Source: RBC074 sp044221525 (GTDB taxonomy: Bacteria > Acidobacteriota > Blastocatellia > RBC074). From it: DNA of 64,000 bases. The notes under the pieces were generated by a model. That model did not search any database. It was given only the letters and a program-made list of their open reading frames with translations, and had not been told where the DNA came from. This document shows, one piece after another, positions 17,119 through 26,205 of this stretch (positions are counted from its first letter, which is position 1; every line of letters starts with the position of its first letter). Location of the stretch: NCBI GenBank assembly GCA_044221525.1, contig JBGAPB010000002.1, positions 4,050 through 68,049 of the forward strand. Direction: 5' to 3'. The translations under genes were made by a program, and so were the position numbers.

Positions 17119-17742
17119 TTACAGCTGTTCTGCAACCGTCAAACGATGGTCAAGCGCGTCACTGACAATTCGCGCCGCAGTTTCGCTGATGTGTTCGCGC
17201 CAGACTTTGCGGTCGTTTTCGTGAGCGCCGCTGAGCAGCAATAACCGCCTCAAAATTTCGGTCGTCACGGCAACCAGAAACGCGCCTTGGCCGGCTTGCT
17301 GGCGCAAATGTTCATTGTCGCGTCTGGCGCGGTCACGTTCGTCATCCTGTTCAAAGCGCGGAATTTCTCTGTCTAGTAAATCAAAAGCGACGACTGCCAG
17401 TTTTTCATGTTGGTTATCGGCGAAGTTGCTCAGCCTTTCGCGTATTTCGTCGGTCAGTGGCAGTTCGATCAGCGGCGAGGCCATGGTAATGGCCTGGGCA
17501 TTTCTGTGGCGCATGACGCGCGCCGCGACAAACAGCACCATGACCCAGTAACCAACAAACATTCCGCCAACCAATGCCAGGTCTTTTAACGCCCAGTGAT
17601 CTTTGCCGCTCAGGTAAAAATAGACCACAGGAATTGCGGTCGGCACAGCCACCAGCAGCATGCGATACCAATTCCATCTGGATTTACGCGGAAGGTTGCC
17701 GTCTGTTGATTGATCTTCAGAAGAGTTGTCGTACTCGCTCAT
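17119..17742 (-). CDS. hypothetical inner-membrane protein
   Basis: No family recognised. ATG at 17742 (MSEYDNSSEDQSTDG) with GGAG eight bases upstream is preferred to the longer frame reaching 17880. The protein has 207 residues: a short acidic N terminus, TM helix near 29-46 (MLLVAVPTAIPVVYFYL), a second near 55-76 (LALVGGMFVGYWVMVLFVAARV), then a cytoplasmic, highly charged helical domain (IPRFEQDDERDRARRDNEHLRQQ). That domain could form a coiled coil. It is monocistronic, convergent with the small gene at 16752 and divergent from the glycosidase gene at 17900. Confidence 0.6.
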   Translation of the reverse strand: MSEYDNSSEDQSTDGNLPRKSRWNWYRMLLVAVPTAIPVVYFYLSGKDHWALKDLALVGGMFVGYWVMVLFVAARVMRHRNAQAITMASPLIELPLTDEIRERLSNFADNQHEKLAVVAFDLLDREIPRFEQDDERDRARRDNEHLRQQAGQGAFLVAVTTEILRRLLLLSGAHENDRKVWREHISETAARIVSDALDHRLTVAEQL

Positions 17743-17899
17743 CGCACTTTCTCCATAATTGTTTTTACTCGCAACTATTAACCGGGCGGCATTATAGCCC
17801 AATCCTTGCAGGCGCAAAGCCCATGAGCCATCATCTTCATGCATCTTAATGAATGGGCCTGAGTTAGGCAGCAAGATCATCTAAAAGGAGAAAACGAAA

Positions 17900-18988
17900 A
17901 TGGCACAGGGACAAAACAAACTTCTGGTTGGCATCAATTATCCGTGGATTGATTATGGATGGGATTTCGGCGATCCGCCGCAAGCTTGGGTGGCCTGGCA
18001 AAACTTGCCCGCCTGGCGAGAAGAAAAACGCCGCCGCATTGTCGAAGACTTCACGCGATTTGCGGATCAAGGCCTGTTTGCCGTTCGCTGGTTCATTCTG
18101 CCTGATGGCACGAATTACGGCACAGGCGTCGAATCGCCCGAAAATTCCGAAGGCCAATGGAAATTCGATTGTTTGCCGCCAGAGCATCCCTGTCATCACA
18201 AGCTTTGTGATGATTTTGAATTCGTGCTGGAAACTTGCGCTCGGTTAGGATTGAAATTTGTGCCGTCGCTGATTGATTTTCATTGGTGCAATCACGGCAC
18301 GGTGGCCGATTTCAAGGCGGGCATTGTAAAAGGCGGTCGCTCTGAAATCGTTGTTAACCCAGTCAAACGCCAGGCCTTTTTCGATAGCGTTCTGGAACCA
18401 TTGCTGGAAGTTTCGCTGCGTCATCCACAGGCCATTTATGCCTGGGAATTGATGAACGAACCGGAATGGGTGACGACCAGCCAGCCGCTGACCGACCACC
18501 CTCCCCAGGACAACAAAACCGTTCCGCTGGACAGCATGCTGGATTTTTTGCGCCAGGGCATCGGACGCATCAACGATAAAAAATTGCCAAACGGACAACA
18601 GGCGTTCCGCTCGACGATTGGTTTTGCTCATCACGACACATTGTTCGAATGGAACTCTGCGGCGCTGGGAGTCACGCTGCATCAATTTCATTTTTATGCG
18701 CAGAAAGACGGAAAGCTGCCGCAGAACGTTTTTTCGGACGAATACTCCTGCTTCATCGGAGAGTTCGCCACAGCCGTGCAGAAAGACTGGACGGAGTTGA
18801 AACATAAGAAGATGGATCAATCTGTGATTAATCGGCTGAATTTGATCGAAGAGAAAGGTTATCCGGCGGCTTTCCTGTGGTCGGCTCAGGCAATGGACGT
18901 GGCAACCAAATGGACTCCCAGTGAGGTTCAGGACACCTTGGCGTTTCTAAGCACTTCACGTGGCGAACCGAGCAGCGATGTCGCTTGA
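17900..18988 (+). CDS. glycoside hydrolase family 5-like TIM-barrel protein
   Basis: Cellulase/mannanase-like (clan GH-A) protein of 362 residues. The strand-4 motif ELMNEPEW (N186-E187) gives the acid/base Glu after Asn, and IGEFAT with E288 fits the nucleophile at strand 7; HQFHFY supplies the usual strand-6 His/Tyr. No signal peptide is seen, so the enzyme is probably cytoplasmic or the true N terminus is different. ATG 17900 is preceded by AAGGAG at good spacing. Substrate cannot be deduced. It stands alone, divergent from the membrane protein gene and followed by a long non-coding stretch. Confidence 0.78.
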   Translation: MAQGQNKLLVGINYPWIDYGWDFGDPPQAWVAWQNLPAWREEKRRRIVEDFTRFADQGLFAVRWFILPDGTNYGTGVESPENSEGQWKFDCLPPEHPCHHKLCDDFEFVLETCARLGLKFVPSLIDFHWCNHGTVADFKAGIVKGGRSEIVVNPVKRQAFFDSVLEPLLEVSLRHPQAIYAWELMNEPEWVTTSQPLTDHPPQDNKTVPLDSMLDFLRQGIGRINDKKLPNGQQAFRSTIGFAHHDTLFEWNSAALGVTLHQFHFYAQKDGKLPQNVFSDEYSCFIGEFATAVQKDWTELKHKKMDQSVINRLNLIEEKGYPAAFLWSAQAMDVATKWTPSEVQDTLAFLSTSRGEPSSDVA

Positions 18989-19455
18989 CGGTTAAGCACA
19001 GTAACTGCGTGGCCCCAACTGAGCGAGCCGTGAAAGCTCGGTGCATTGCACCGAGTGTATGGCTGTATTTTGCCGGGTTGAGGCTGAACAGTTACAACTT
19101 TTTCTTGTGTGCAATCAATCGTTTAACCCTTAGCCGGAAAAAAGTGATTGACAGTTCTGTGAAAAAAAAAACTACTCTCCGCCCCGCCTTATCCAACTAA
19201 AAACGACAAACTAAACAAAGTTCGATTGACAGTTCGCAAGTTGCCTTTCAGCGCACCTAATCCCTTATCCAATGCCAATTTCCTTTTGGCTCTTGCTGGC
19301 GCGCTGGTTTTCCTGATTTGAAAATTCATTACGGTTTTGGCGGTCATGGTGCGGGTGTGAATCACATCTTGTGCAGGCGTGTGCCTGCTCCATGAAACGC
19401 CAACTTAAACCGCGCTTGCTTCTCAACCGGAGCGAGTGCAGGGAGAAGTGTCTTT
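18989..19455. other. 467-bp stretch without a gene
   Basis: Contains a 9-bp near-perfect palindrome (19037-19055, CTCGGTGCA arms with a 1-base loop), which may end the glycosidase transcript although no T run follows, a run of nine A at 19162, two copies of GATTGACAGTTC (about 19146 and 19224) and a GCAGGC/GCCTGC hairpin (19373-19388). No convincing promoter pair or RNA gene seen. Confidence 0.5.
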
Positions 19456-19953
19456 ATGCTTAGCCGCAAGAACTCATTCTCGTTCAGATTCAAGCTGATA
19501 GTGTCGGCAGTCGTGCTGATTGGTGTTGTCGCAGCAGCCGTGTCAGTCGCGCAAGCCGTTCGCTCACGTAACGCTGCAAACTCAATTGAAAAACCAGAGC
19601 AAGCAATAGCTGCTTTGCCGTCGCCGGTAATGCCTGCCGAAGCCGTTCAGCAACAGGAACAAATCGAATCCGAACTTATCACGGTCAGCCGGTTTGGGTT
19701 TATGCCGCTGGCCATCAAACGCCCGGCAAAAGATTTCGTGATGACCATCGTCAATCGCACTGCCGATCCTGAATTGAACCTGACGCTCACTCGAACGGTA
19801 GGGAACAGGCCAACAGACAAAATCATTGACGTGAACCTGAAAAGAGGGCGAGGAAGTTGGAATGCACATTTCAATCTCCCGCCCGGCGATTACGAGTTGA
19901 GTGAAGCCGGTCATCCCGAATGGAAATGCACGATCACGCTGACGCCGCGCTGA
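19456..19953 (+). CDS. exported or membrane-anchored hypothetical protein
   Basis: Protein of 165 residues. After MLSRKNSFSFRFK comes a hydrophobic helix (LIVSAVVLIGVVAAAVSVAQAV) that is either a signal peptide or an anchor, then an Ala/Glu/Gln linker and a C-terminal ~90-residue beta-rich domain (FVMTIVNRTADPELNLTLTR, NLPPGDYELSEAGHPEWKCTITLTPR). That domain reads like an Ig/cupredoxin-type fold, but copper ligands are not evident. GGGAG precedes the ATG. No family recognised. It is followed 73 bases later by the rhs gene in the same direction. Confidence 0.6.
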   Translation: MLSRKNSFSFRFKLIVSAVVLIGVVAAAVSVAQAVRSRNAANSIEKPEQAIAALPSPVMPAEAVQQQEQIESELITVSRFGFMPLAIKRPAKDFVMTIVNRTADPELNLTLTRTVGNRPTDKIIDVNLKRGRGSWNAHFNLPPGDYELSEAGHPEWKCTITLTPR

Positions 19954-20026
19954 TTTCGGCCAATGCCATTTTTAGCAACTGATTTGAAGCCAACAGCTAC
20001 CAACCTTCAATGTTGTGAGAGGAATT

Positions 20027-23000
20027 ATGAACAAGTTCGCTTGCCGCGCTCGCCGCAGTTTTGCCTTTGCTCTGCTAAATTCGTTTATCGGCATCTTTCT
20101 GCTTTTGAGTTTATCGGCCAATGGCAGAGCGCAGTCCGGTAACACCGCGACTGACGGTTTTACTCCCGAAGGGCTGAAGACCGGCGCGCCAGCGGGGTCG
20201 TTTCAACTTAGCGGTTTCGACAACATCAATTACTTCAACGGCAATTTGAATTTCAACCTGCCGTTGTTGGGCATTGGCGGACGCGGCAGCGCCGCCGCTG
20301 GAATTCCACTGAGAATTGAGCACAAATGGCGTGTCATCAAAACTCCCAACCCGATTGGCCCCGGCGGCGGGTACGTCAACACGCCGGAGCCAAACAGTTG
20401 GCAGAGCACGGATCCCGGTTATGGCCCCGGCATCTTGCTTGGGCGAAGCGGCGGCCAGATGCCGCAGGTTTGTAATAGTAGCGGTTCGTATGAAGCGTTA
20501 ATGCGGCTGACCTTCACAGCCGGTGACGGAACAGAATACGAACTGCGCGACACGTCATCCAATAACGGCAACTCCGCGCCGACCTATTATTCAAATTGCT
20601 CTATTACATTCAGTCCGAATCGCGGAAAGATATTTGTCAGCGCCGATGGCAATGCCGTGACGTTTATCTCCGACGTAGACATCTATGATTCGGACGGCGC
20701 GAACGTTCAACAGATTTATCCGTCGGGATATATGTTGATGGCCGACGGCAGCCGTTATCGCATTGATGGCGGTTATGTGATGTGGATTCGTGACCGCAAT
20801 GGCAACAAGGTTTCATTCACTTACAGCGGCGGCCAAGTAGCGTCAATTACCGACTCGCTCAATCGCCAGATCACAATCGCTTACCTGTACAACGGAACGC
20901 AGTATTACGACGTTATCACCTACAAAGGCTTTGGCGGCGCAACTAGAACGATCACCGTTTGGCACAAACTGTTGAGCCAGACGCTCAGAAGCGGATATAC
21001 CGCACAGACCTTCGCTCAGCTATTTCCTGAATTGAATGGCAGCACCTCCACGCTGTATGACGAATGGGTCGTGTCTTCGGTGGATTTGCCGGATGGCAGA
21101 ACCTATCAGTTCAAATACAACCCTTACGGAGAACTGGCCAGAGTCGAACTGCCAACCGGCGGCGCGATTGAATACGATTACTTGGCGGGCATTGTCGGCG
21201 GAGCAGCCAGCGGCACTTATGGCGGCGGCGGGCAATTCATTGATAAGCAGGTTTATCGCCGTGTTTCTGAACGTCGCGTATATCTGGATAAAAATAGCTC
21301 AACGGTTTCATACAAGACCCTCATCAGCCGCCCTGAAGATTCCAGCGGCGGAAACCTTGGTTACGTGGATGTCGAAAACAAAGACAGCGCCGGGACGACT
21401 CTGTTTACCAAAGAGCGGCATTATTATTTCGGCTCGGCGAAAGTGCCGATCACTCAGATTCCAACCGATTATTCCGCCTGGAAACCCGGCAAGGAATGGA
21501 AGACGGAAAGCTTTGCCAGCAACGGCACAACCACATTGCATCGCTCGGAAAACACCTGGCAACAGCCTGCTTACGGCTATGGCTGGCCGCTAACCGTCGC
21601 CGAATCCACGGACACGGCTCGCAACAACAACCCCAAAGTTACGCAAACGCTCAACACGTTGGTAGACACCAATCAGGTCTCGAAACAGACCTTTGCTTAC
21701 GACGCGCATTTCAATCAGACGGACGCTTACGAATTTGATTTCGGTTCGGGCGCTGCGCCGACCTATGCTACGCGGCATACTCACACTGACTTTTTGACAA
21801 CCAATTCGGTCAATGGATTGAACTACGCTGGGCCAATCAACGGTGTTGGTTACACCACCAGCGATTACCACATTCGTGCCTTGCCATCGAAGAAGATCGT
21901 CTATTCGGTCAACACCTCAAACGGAGCCGAAACGAGAGTTGCACAAACCGACATTGAATACGACCGTTACGACGCCAGCGCCTATCACGCCGCGCTGGTG
22001 ACTCGCGCCAGCATCAGCGGGCTGGATAGCAGCTACGCCAGCACGGGAACAGTTGTGCGAGGTAACGTTACCAAGACCACAAGTTACTCTGACGCTGCCG
22101 GATTGACCGGAGCAATCAGCGTTCACCAGCAATATGACGTAGCCGGAAATGTCGTCGTGGCAATTGACGCGCGAGGTAAATCAACCACGCTGGATTTCGC
22201 GGATCGTTTCGGATCGCCGGACGGCAACGCGCAAGCCAACACAGCACCCAGCGAACTGGCCGGGCTGACCAGCTACGCCTTTGCCACCAAAGTCACCAAT
22301 GCGATTGGCCACATTGCCTACACGCAATTCGACTTTTACATGGGCAAAGCCGTTGATGGCGAAGACCCGAATCAGATCAAATCCAGCATCTATTACAACG
22401 ATTTGCTGGATCGCCCGACGAAGCTGATTCGAGCGGTTGGAACTTCATCGGCTACACAGATGGTTTATGTTTACGACGACGCGAACAAGACCGTTTACAC
22501 CTACGCCGACAAAGACACCTTTGGCGAAAGCGGCACAGGCGGCGGAATCCGCTCCGCAGCCAAATACGACGGGCTTGGCCGCACCTGGCGCAAAGCCGCC
22601 TGGGAAGGCAGCACGTGGTCAATCACTGAAACTCAGTTTGATGAAATTGGCCGGGTCAAAAAGACCTGCAATCCATTCCGCACGGCCAACCTGACGGATG
22701 CGACGCCCGGTTCTGCGGAATGGACAACCAGTGATTACGACGGCGTTGGTCGAGTAACCAAAGTAACTACGCCCGATACCGCGCACGTTGACACTTATTA
22801 CTGGGGCAACATGGTGCGCGTGGACGATCAGGCCACAAAGAAACGTATCAGCCAAACCAACGCGCTGGGCCAGTTGACCAGCGTGTGGGAAGTCACGCCC
22901 AGCGACGCCGCGACGGTCAATGTTACTTTTAACGGGACGGCCTTCGCCGCTTATCAGAGCACGTACCAATACAACGGCCTCAGCAATCTGGCGAAAGTCA

Positions 23001-23131
23001 CGCAAGGCGCTCAGAACCGTTACTTTATGTATGATTCGCTGTCGCGGCTGATTCGAGCCAAAAACGTCGAACAATCCGCCAACGGCAGCATCGCGCTCAG
23101 CGTTTCCATAACAGGCAACAGTCAATGGTAA
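20027..23131 (+). CDS. Rhs/YD-repeat protein, N-terminal part (interrupted by scaffold gap)
   Basis: First ~1034 residues of an Rhs polymorphic toxin. ATG 20027 follows AGAGGA and gives a Sec signal peptide (FAFALLNSFIGIFLLLSLSANGRAQ), so the protein is exported rather than delivered from the cytosol. The opening GLKTGAPAGSFQLSGFDNIN and FNGNLNFNLPLLGIGGRG is a pattern common in acidobacterial Rhs proteins. YD repeats follow (VSFTYSGGQVASITDSLNRQ, YDVAGNVVVAIDARG, KYDGLGRTWRKA). The frame stops at TAA 23129-23131, six bases before the N gap; TCA (Ser) would be expected there from the NSQW context, so the stop is probably a contig-end error. The rest of the gene is at 23199-25205. Confidence 0.88.
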   Translation: MNKFACRARRSFAFALLNSFIGIFLLLSLSANGRAQSGNTATDGFTPEGLKTGAPAGSFQLSGFDNINYFNGNLNFNLPLLGIGGRGSAAAGIPLRIEHKWRVIKTPNPIGPGGGYVNTPEPNSWQSTDPGYGPGILLGRSGGQMPQVCNSSGSYEALMRLTFTAGDGTEYELRDTSSNNGNSAPTYYSNCSITFSPNRGKIFVSADGNAVTFISDVDIYDSDGANVQQIYPSGYMLMADGSRYRIDGGYVMWIRDRNGNKVSFTYSGGQVASITDSLNRQITIAYLYNGTQYYDVITYKGFGGATRTITVWHKLLSQTLRSGYTAQTFAQLFPELNGSTSTLYDEWVVSSVDLPDGRTYQFKYNPYGELARVELPTGGAIEYDYLAGIVGGAASGTYGGGGQFIDKQVYRRVSERRVYLDKNSSTVSYKTLISRPEDSSGGNLGYVDVENKDSAGTTLFTKERHYYFGSAKVPITQIPTDYSAWKPGKEWKTESFASNGTTTLHRSENTWQQPAYGYGWPLTVAESTDTARNNNPKVTQTLNTLVDTNQVSKQTFAYDAHFNQTDAYEFDFGSGAAPTYATRHTHTDFLTTNSVNGLNYAGPINGVGYTTSDYHIRALPSKKIVYSVNTSNGAETRVAQTDIEYDRYDASAYHAALVTRASISGLDSSYASTGTVVRGNVTKTTSYSDAAGLTGAISVHQQYDVAGNVVVAIDARGKSTTLDFADRFGSPDGNAQANTAPSELAGLTSYAFATKVTNAIGHIAYTQFDFYMGKAVDGEDPNQIKSSIYYNDLLDRPTKLIRAVGTSSATQMVYVYDDANKTVYTYADKDTFGESGTGGGIRSAAKYDGLGRTWRKAAWEGSTWSITETQFDEIGRVKKTCNPFRTANLTDATPGSAEWTTSDYDGVGRVTKVTTPDTAHVDTYYWGNMVRVDDQATKKRISQTNALGQLTSVWEVTPSDAATVNVTFNGTAFAAYQSTYQYNGLSNLAKVTQGAQNRYFMYDSLSRLIRAKNVEQSANGSIALSVSITGNSQW

Positions 23132-23137
23132 ATGGCT

Positions 23138-23198
23138 NNNNNNNNNNNNNNNNNNNNNNNNNNNNNNNNNNNNNNNNNNNNNNNNNNNNNNNNNNNNN
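23138..23198. other. assembly gap of 61 N inside the rhs gene
   Basis: The frame before the gap and the frame after it differ, which only shows that the gap length is not exact. Both sides are YD-repeat coding sequence, so one gene is cut. Confidence 0.97.
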
Positions 23199-25205
23199 GA
23201 CGCACTGGGGCGAGTCACCAGTCAGACTCAGAACCTGTTGAACGCCAGCGGAGCGTGGGTTCCATATACATCTGCGCGGACTTACAGTCTGGCCAGTCAG
23301 GTTACAGGGCAAACTTACCCATCTAACAGATCAGTCAGTTACAGCTACGCTATCAGCGGGCGATTGAGCAGTTTCAGCGGCGGAATCGGCGACGGAGTTA
23401 CTCGAACTTATGCCGACACCTTCAGTTACAATGCGGCTGGTTTGGTAACCAAAGAACGGTTCGGGACGACGACGAATCTTTATCACAATCAGGCTTACAA
23501 CAATCGGTTGCAGTTGGTTGAAAACCGTCTGGGAACAGACCCGAATAGCTCCACAACTTGGAATCGTGGAGCGTTGATTAACTATTACAGCAATCAGGCC
23601 AGGACGGCGAACAACCAATGGCTGCCAGCGTCGGACAACAACGGCAACGTGACTCGCGTCCAGCATTTCGTGCCGACCGCTGACGTTCCCGACCCGGTCA
23701 ACAATTACGCAGTGCCGATGATTGATGATTACGATTACGACGCGCTGAACCGCATCACGCTGGTGACCGGCAGGCAGCAGGCATCCAGCGGCAGCGGATG
23801 GGCTTCGGTCTATGGGCAAGGATACTCGTATGATCGTTGGGGCAACCGCACGATCAATCAAGCAGCGACTTTTGGCACGGCGATCAACAACACAGCTTAT
23901 GCAGTGGACACGGCTACCAACCGGCTGACGGCGATGACTTACGATGCGGCTGGCAGCGTCATCACCGACAGCAGCAACGCGCGTGAGTACGACGCTGAAA
24001 ACCATATGAAGAAGGCTTGGGGCAGTGGCCAGTGGAACTATTACGTTTATGATGCCGATGGGAAGCGTGTCAGGCGGGTTGTCGGCAGTGTGGAGACTTG
24101 GCTGGTTTACGGCATCGAAGGCGAATTAATTGCTGAGTACCCGGTGAACGGTGCAGCATCAACTCCGCAGAAAGAGTACGGCTACAGGAACGGGCAAATG
24201 CTGATCGTAGGTGGCTGTGACGTGGCTCGTTGGATCGTCGCCGACCATCTTGGGACTCCGCGAATGGAAGTTGATCCAAGCGGAAGCTTGAGCACGATGC
24301 GGCGGCACGATTACCTGCCGTTCGGAGAAGAGTTGCTGGCAGGAATGGGCAACAGCAGCATTCGGGCTACGGGAATGGGGTATACGACGGATTGCGTGAG
24401 ACAGAGGTTTACTGATAAGGAGCGCGACTCTGAGACAGGATTGGATTACTTCTCTGCTAGGTATTTTGCTTCAATGCAAGGAAGGTTTACTTCAGTTGAT
24501 CCAATTACTGTTACGCAAGTGAGAATGAATGATCCGCAGCAGCTTAATCTTTATGGTTATACTCGAAACAACCCTCTTGCTTTTATTGATGGAGATGGAA
24601 AGCAAACCAAGAAACCTAAAAACGATGCAACGCAGCCTACCGTTAAGATTAACACTCCCACTATTACCCGAACCACTTTTTCCGTGCAAGGAGCAACCGC
24701 TAGTGAAGCAGGAAAAAACGCAAGTGATCCAGCCGTCAATAAGCATCGATTGGGTTTGGCTGGCGAAACTACAGGTAATTACGAGTGGAGAATGTCTCAC
24801 CAAACCTCTGTCCCTGAAAAAATTGGTAACGAGTATTCTGCCACGGCGACAGTTACTGGTGTTGTTGTTGATACAAAGATCAATGTTGATATTCCAAATT
24901 GGCAGGGGGCAGCAAACGCGCCAGTTGAAGAACAAAAGCAATGGAATGATGTCATCAATGATTTAGATCAGCACGAGCAACTACATGTTGAGTTTGATAT
25001 CCAAGGAGCAACAGAATATGGCCAAGCTCTTGCAACAACGCCGCCAGTGACTGCTAAAGGCAAGACACCTCAGGAAGCGATTAAGAAAGCAGAAGATGGG
25101 GTCAAGTCGGCAGCAAGTGCTCGCGCCAGTGCGGCAAACCAAAAGGTTCAGGACAGACATGACAAACTAGACGAGGAAACATACGGAAGGAAAAAGAATG
25201 AATAA
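23199..25205 (+). CDS. Rhs protein, C-terminal part with HEQLH metallopeptidase-like toxin tip
   Basis: Continuation of the rhs gene; coding is open from the gap (DALGRVTSQTQNLL). The conserved core end is clear: DHLGTPRMEVDPSG, RFTDKERDSETGLDYF, ARYFASMQGRFTSVDP, then LNLYGYTRNNPLAFIDGDGK. The ~200 residues after GDGK form the variable tip. It holds NDLDQHEQLHVEFDIQG, whose HEQLH fits the HExxH zinc-peptidase motif with a downstream acidic residue, and the surroundings (VDIPNWQGA before, helical after) resemble DUF922-type putative zinc proteases. The last 50 residues are Lys/Ala/Glu-rich helix. The tip DNA is much richer in A/T than the core. The stop overlaps the start of the putative immunity gene by 8 bases. 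Confidence 0.85.
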   Translation, partial: DALGRVTSQTQNLLNASGAWVPYTSARTYSLASQVTGQTYPSNRSVSYSYAISGRLSSFSGGIGDGVTRTYADTFSYNAAGLVTKERFGTTTNLYHNQAYNNRLQLVENRLGTDPNSSTTWNRGALINYYSNQARTANNQWLPASDNNGNVTRVQHFVPTADVPDPVNNYAVPMIDDYDYDALNRITLVTGRQQASSGSGWASVYGQGYSYDRWGNRTINQAATFGTAINNTAYAVDTATNRLTAMTYDAAGSVITDSSNAREYDAENHMKKAWGSGQWNYYVYDADGKRVRRVVGSVETWLVYGIEGELIAEYPVNGAASTPQKEYGYRNGQMLIVGGCDVARWIVADHLGTPRMEVDPSGSLSTMRRHDYLPFGEELLAGMGNSSIRATGMGYTTDCVRQRFTDKERDSETGLDYFSARYFASMQGRFTSVDPITVTQVRMNDPQQLNLYGYTRNNPLAFIDGDGKQTKKPKNDATQPTVKINTPTITRTTFSVQGATASEAGKNASDPAVNKHRLGLAGETTGNYEWRMSHQTSVPEKIGNEYSATATVTGVVVDTKINVDIPNWQGAANAPVEEQKQWNDVINDLDQHEQLHVEFDIQGATEYGQALATTPPVTAKGKTPQEAIKKAEDGVKSAASARASAANQKVQDRHDKLDEETYGRKKNE

Positions 25206-25743
25206 CGCAACGAGGGCTACAATGAAATCTATTATAGTAATACTGTCTATCATCTTACTATTTACTTGTAAGGCTGGTGTGTTTGCTAGTCAAAGCAAAC
25301 AGGATGTTCCTTTTACTGTATTGGTGACTGTCTCACCAGATGAAGTCTGTAAAGGGAAAACCCTCTCGGTCAAGCTTGAAGTGATAAATACAAGTGATAA
25401 AAATATAGCGATTGATAAAAGATCATTAAGGCACAGGCTTGTAGTCGAGAGATTGCAGTCTGAATCTGCTGAGTTCTCAGGCGGCGTCCTGAATATTCGT
25501 GGATTTACAGCGCCTTCTTCACCCAGTGAAGGCGATTATGTAGTTCTAGCTCCAAAGGAGTCTTACGGAATAACGCTTGCCCTGCCGCTTGAAGAAGAGT
25601 TTTTCCAAAAAGCTGGGCTTTACAGGATAATCGCAACATACGGACAATTCAGGAGCTTAGTCTATAAAGGGGTCCCTCTTTTCAAAGGTAGTGTTTCATC
25701 AAGTGGTAAAGAATTTAAGATCATCAACTGTGATCGGAAGTGA
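25198..25743 (+). CDS. exported protein overlapping the Rhs tip, putative immunity protein
   Basis: Starts inside the last codons of the rhs gene (ATG 25198; alternative ATG 25222, MKSIIVILSIILLFTCKAG). The hydrophobic start is a signal peptide; the LFTC lipobox is poor, so it is probably periplasmic rather than a lipoprotein. The mature ~155 residues look like a beta-sandwich (FTVLVTVSPDEVCKGKTLSVKLEVINTSDKN), similar in style to DUF4384/BsuPI-like inhibitor folds, but no family is certain. Position right after the toxin tip, translational overlap and the same low GC content are the usual marks of an Rhs immunity gene. A periplasmic inhibitor would match an exported peptidase toxin. Confidence 0.68.
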   Translation: MNNATRATMKSIIVILSIILLFTCKAGVFASQSKQDVPFTVLVTVSPDEVCKGKTLSVKLEVINTSDKNIAIDKRSLRHRLVVERLQSESAEFSGGVLNIRGFTAPSSPSEGDYVVLAPKESYGITLALPLEEEFFQKAGLYRIIATYGQFRSLVYKGVPLFKGSVSSSGKEFKIINCDRK

Positions 25744-25767
25744 CGTTGATATACAACTCAAGGAACT

Positions 25768-26195
25768 AAGTACAATCCAGCGGGTTTGGCTAGGCCGCGA
25801 GACGTTCGGAATGCAAGCCAGCACGCTCTATCACAACCTGCATTACAACAATCGGCTGCAACTGGTGGACATTCGCGTTGGTGACAGCTCGACTGATGAA
25901 TGGAGTTGGACGAGAGGCGCGCTGGTTTACTATTACGGCACGACGGCGCGGGATGGCTGGAATGCCTTTGCCAACAGCGCGGATAACAATGGCAACGTGC
26001 TGCGGCAGGTGAATTACGTGCCGCTATCTGGCGGCGGGTATGAGATTCCGCAGCTTGATGATTACAACTACGACGCGCTGAACTGCAACACTTCAGTGGT
26101 CGAAGCGCAGCAAAACAGCGCGGGCACGTGGACGTTCAACCTGTTCACGCAGAATTTCGGTTACGACCGCTGGGGCAATCGGACGGTCAGTTGTT
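25768..26195 (+). pseudogene. orphan rhs core fragment
   Basis: Encodes pieces of a YD-repeat region: NPAGLA, then (after a frame change near 25795) LYHNLHYNNRLQLVDIRVG, TRGALVYYYG, NGNVLRQVNYVPL, DDYNYDALN and FGYDRWGNRTV. These line up in order with the rhs gene at about 23430-23870 (LYHNQAYNNRLQLVENRLG, NRGALINYYS, DDYDYDALNRITLV, GYSYDRWGNRTI). No start site belongs to it and the end is cut just before the S41 gene stop. It is a leftover of a second rhs copy, not a gene. GC rises again here compared with the toxin tip. Confidence 0.82.
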
Positions 26196-26205
26196 CGTCT
26201 TACTT

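Noticed and set aside
18985..19200. 71-codon frame after the glycosidase gene
   Set aside because: No ribosome-binding site, odd composition with a poly-Lys part from an A run, overlaps the hairpin region; looks like chance.
19226..19254. Promoter at the second GATTGACAGTTC
   Set aside because: TTGACA is present but no acceptable -10 hexamer at 16-18 bases.
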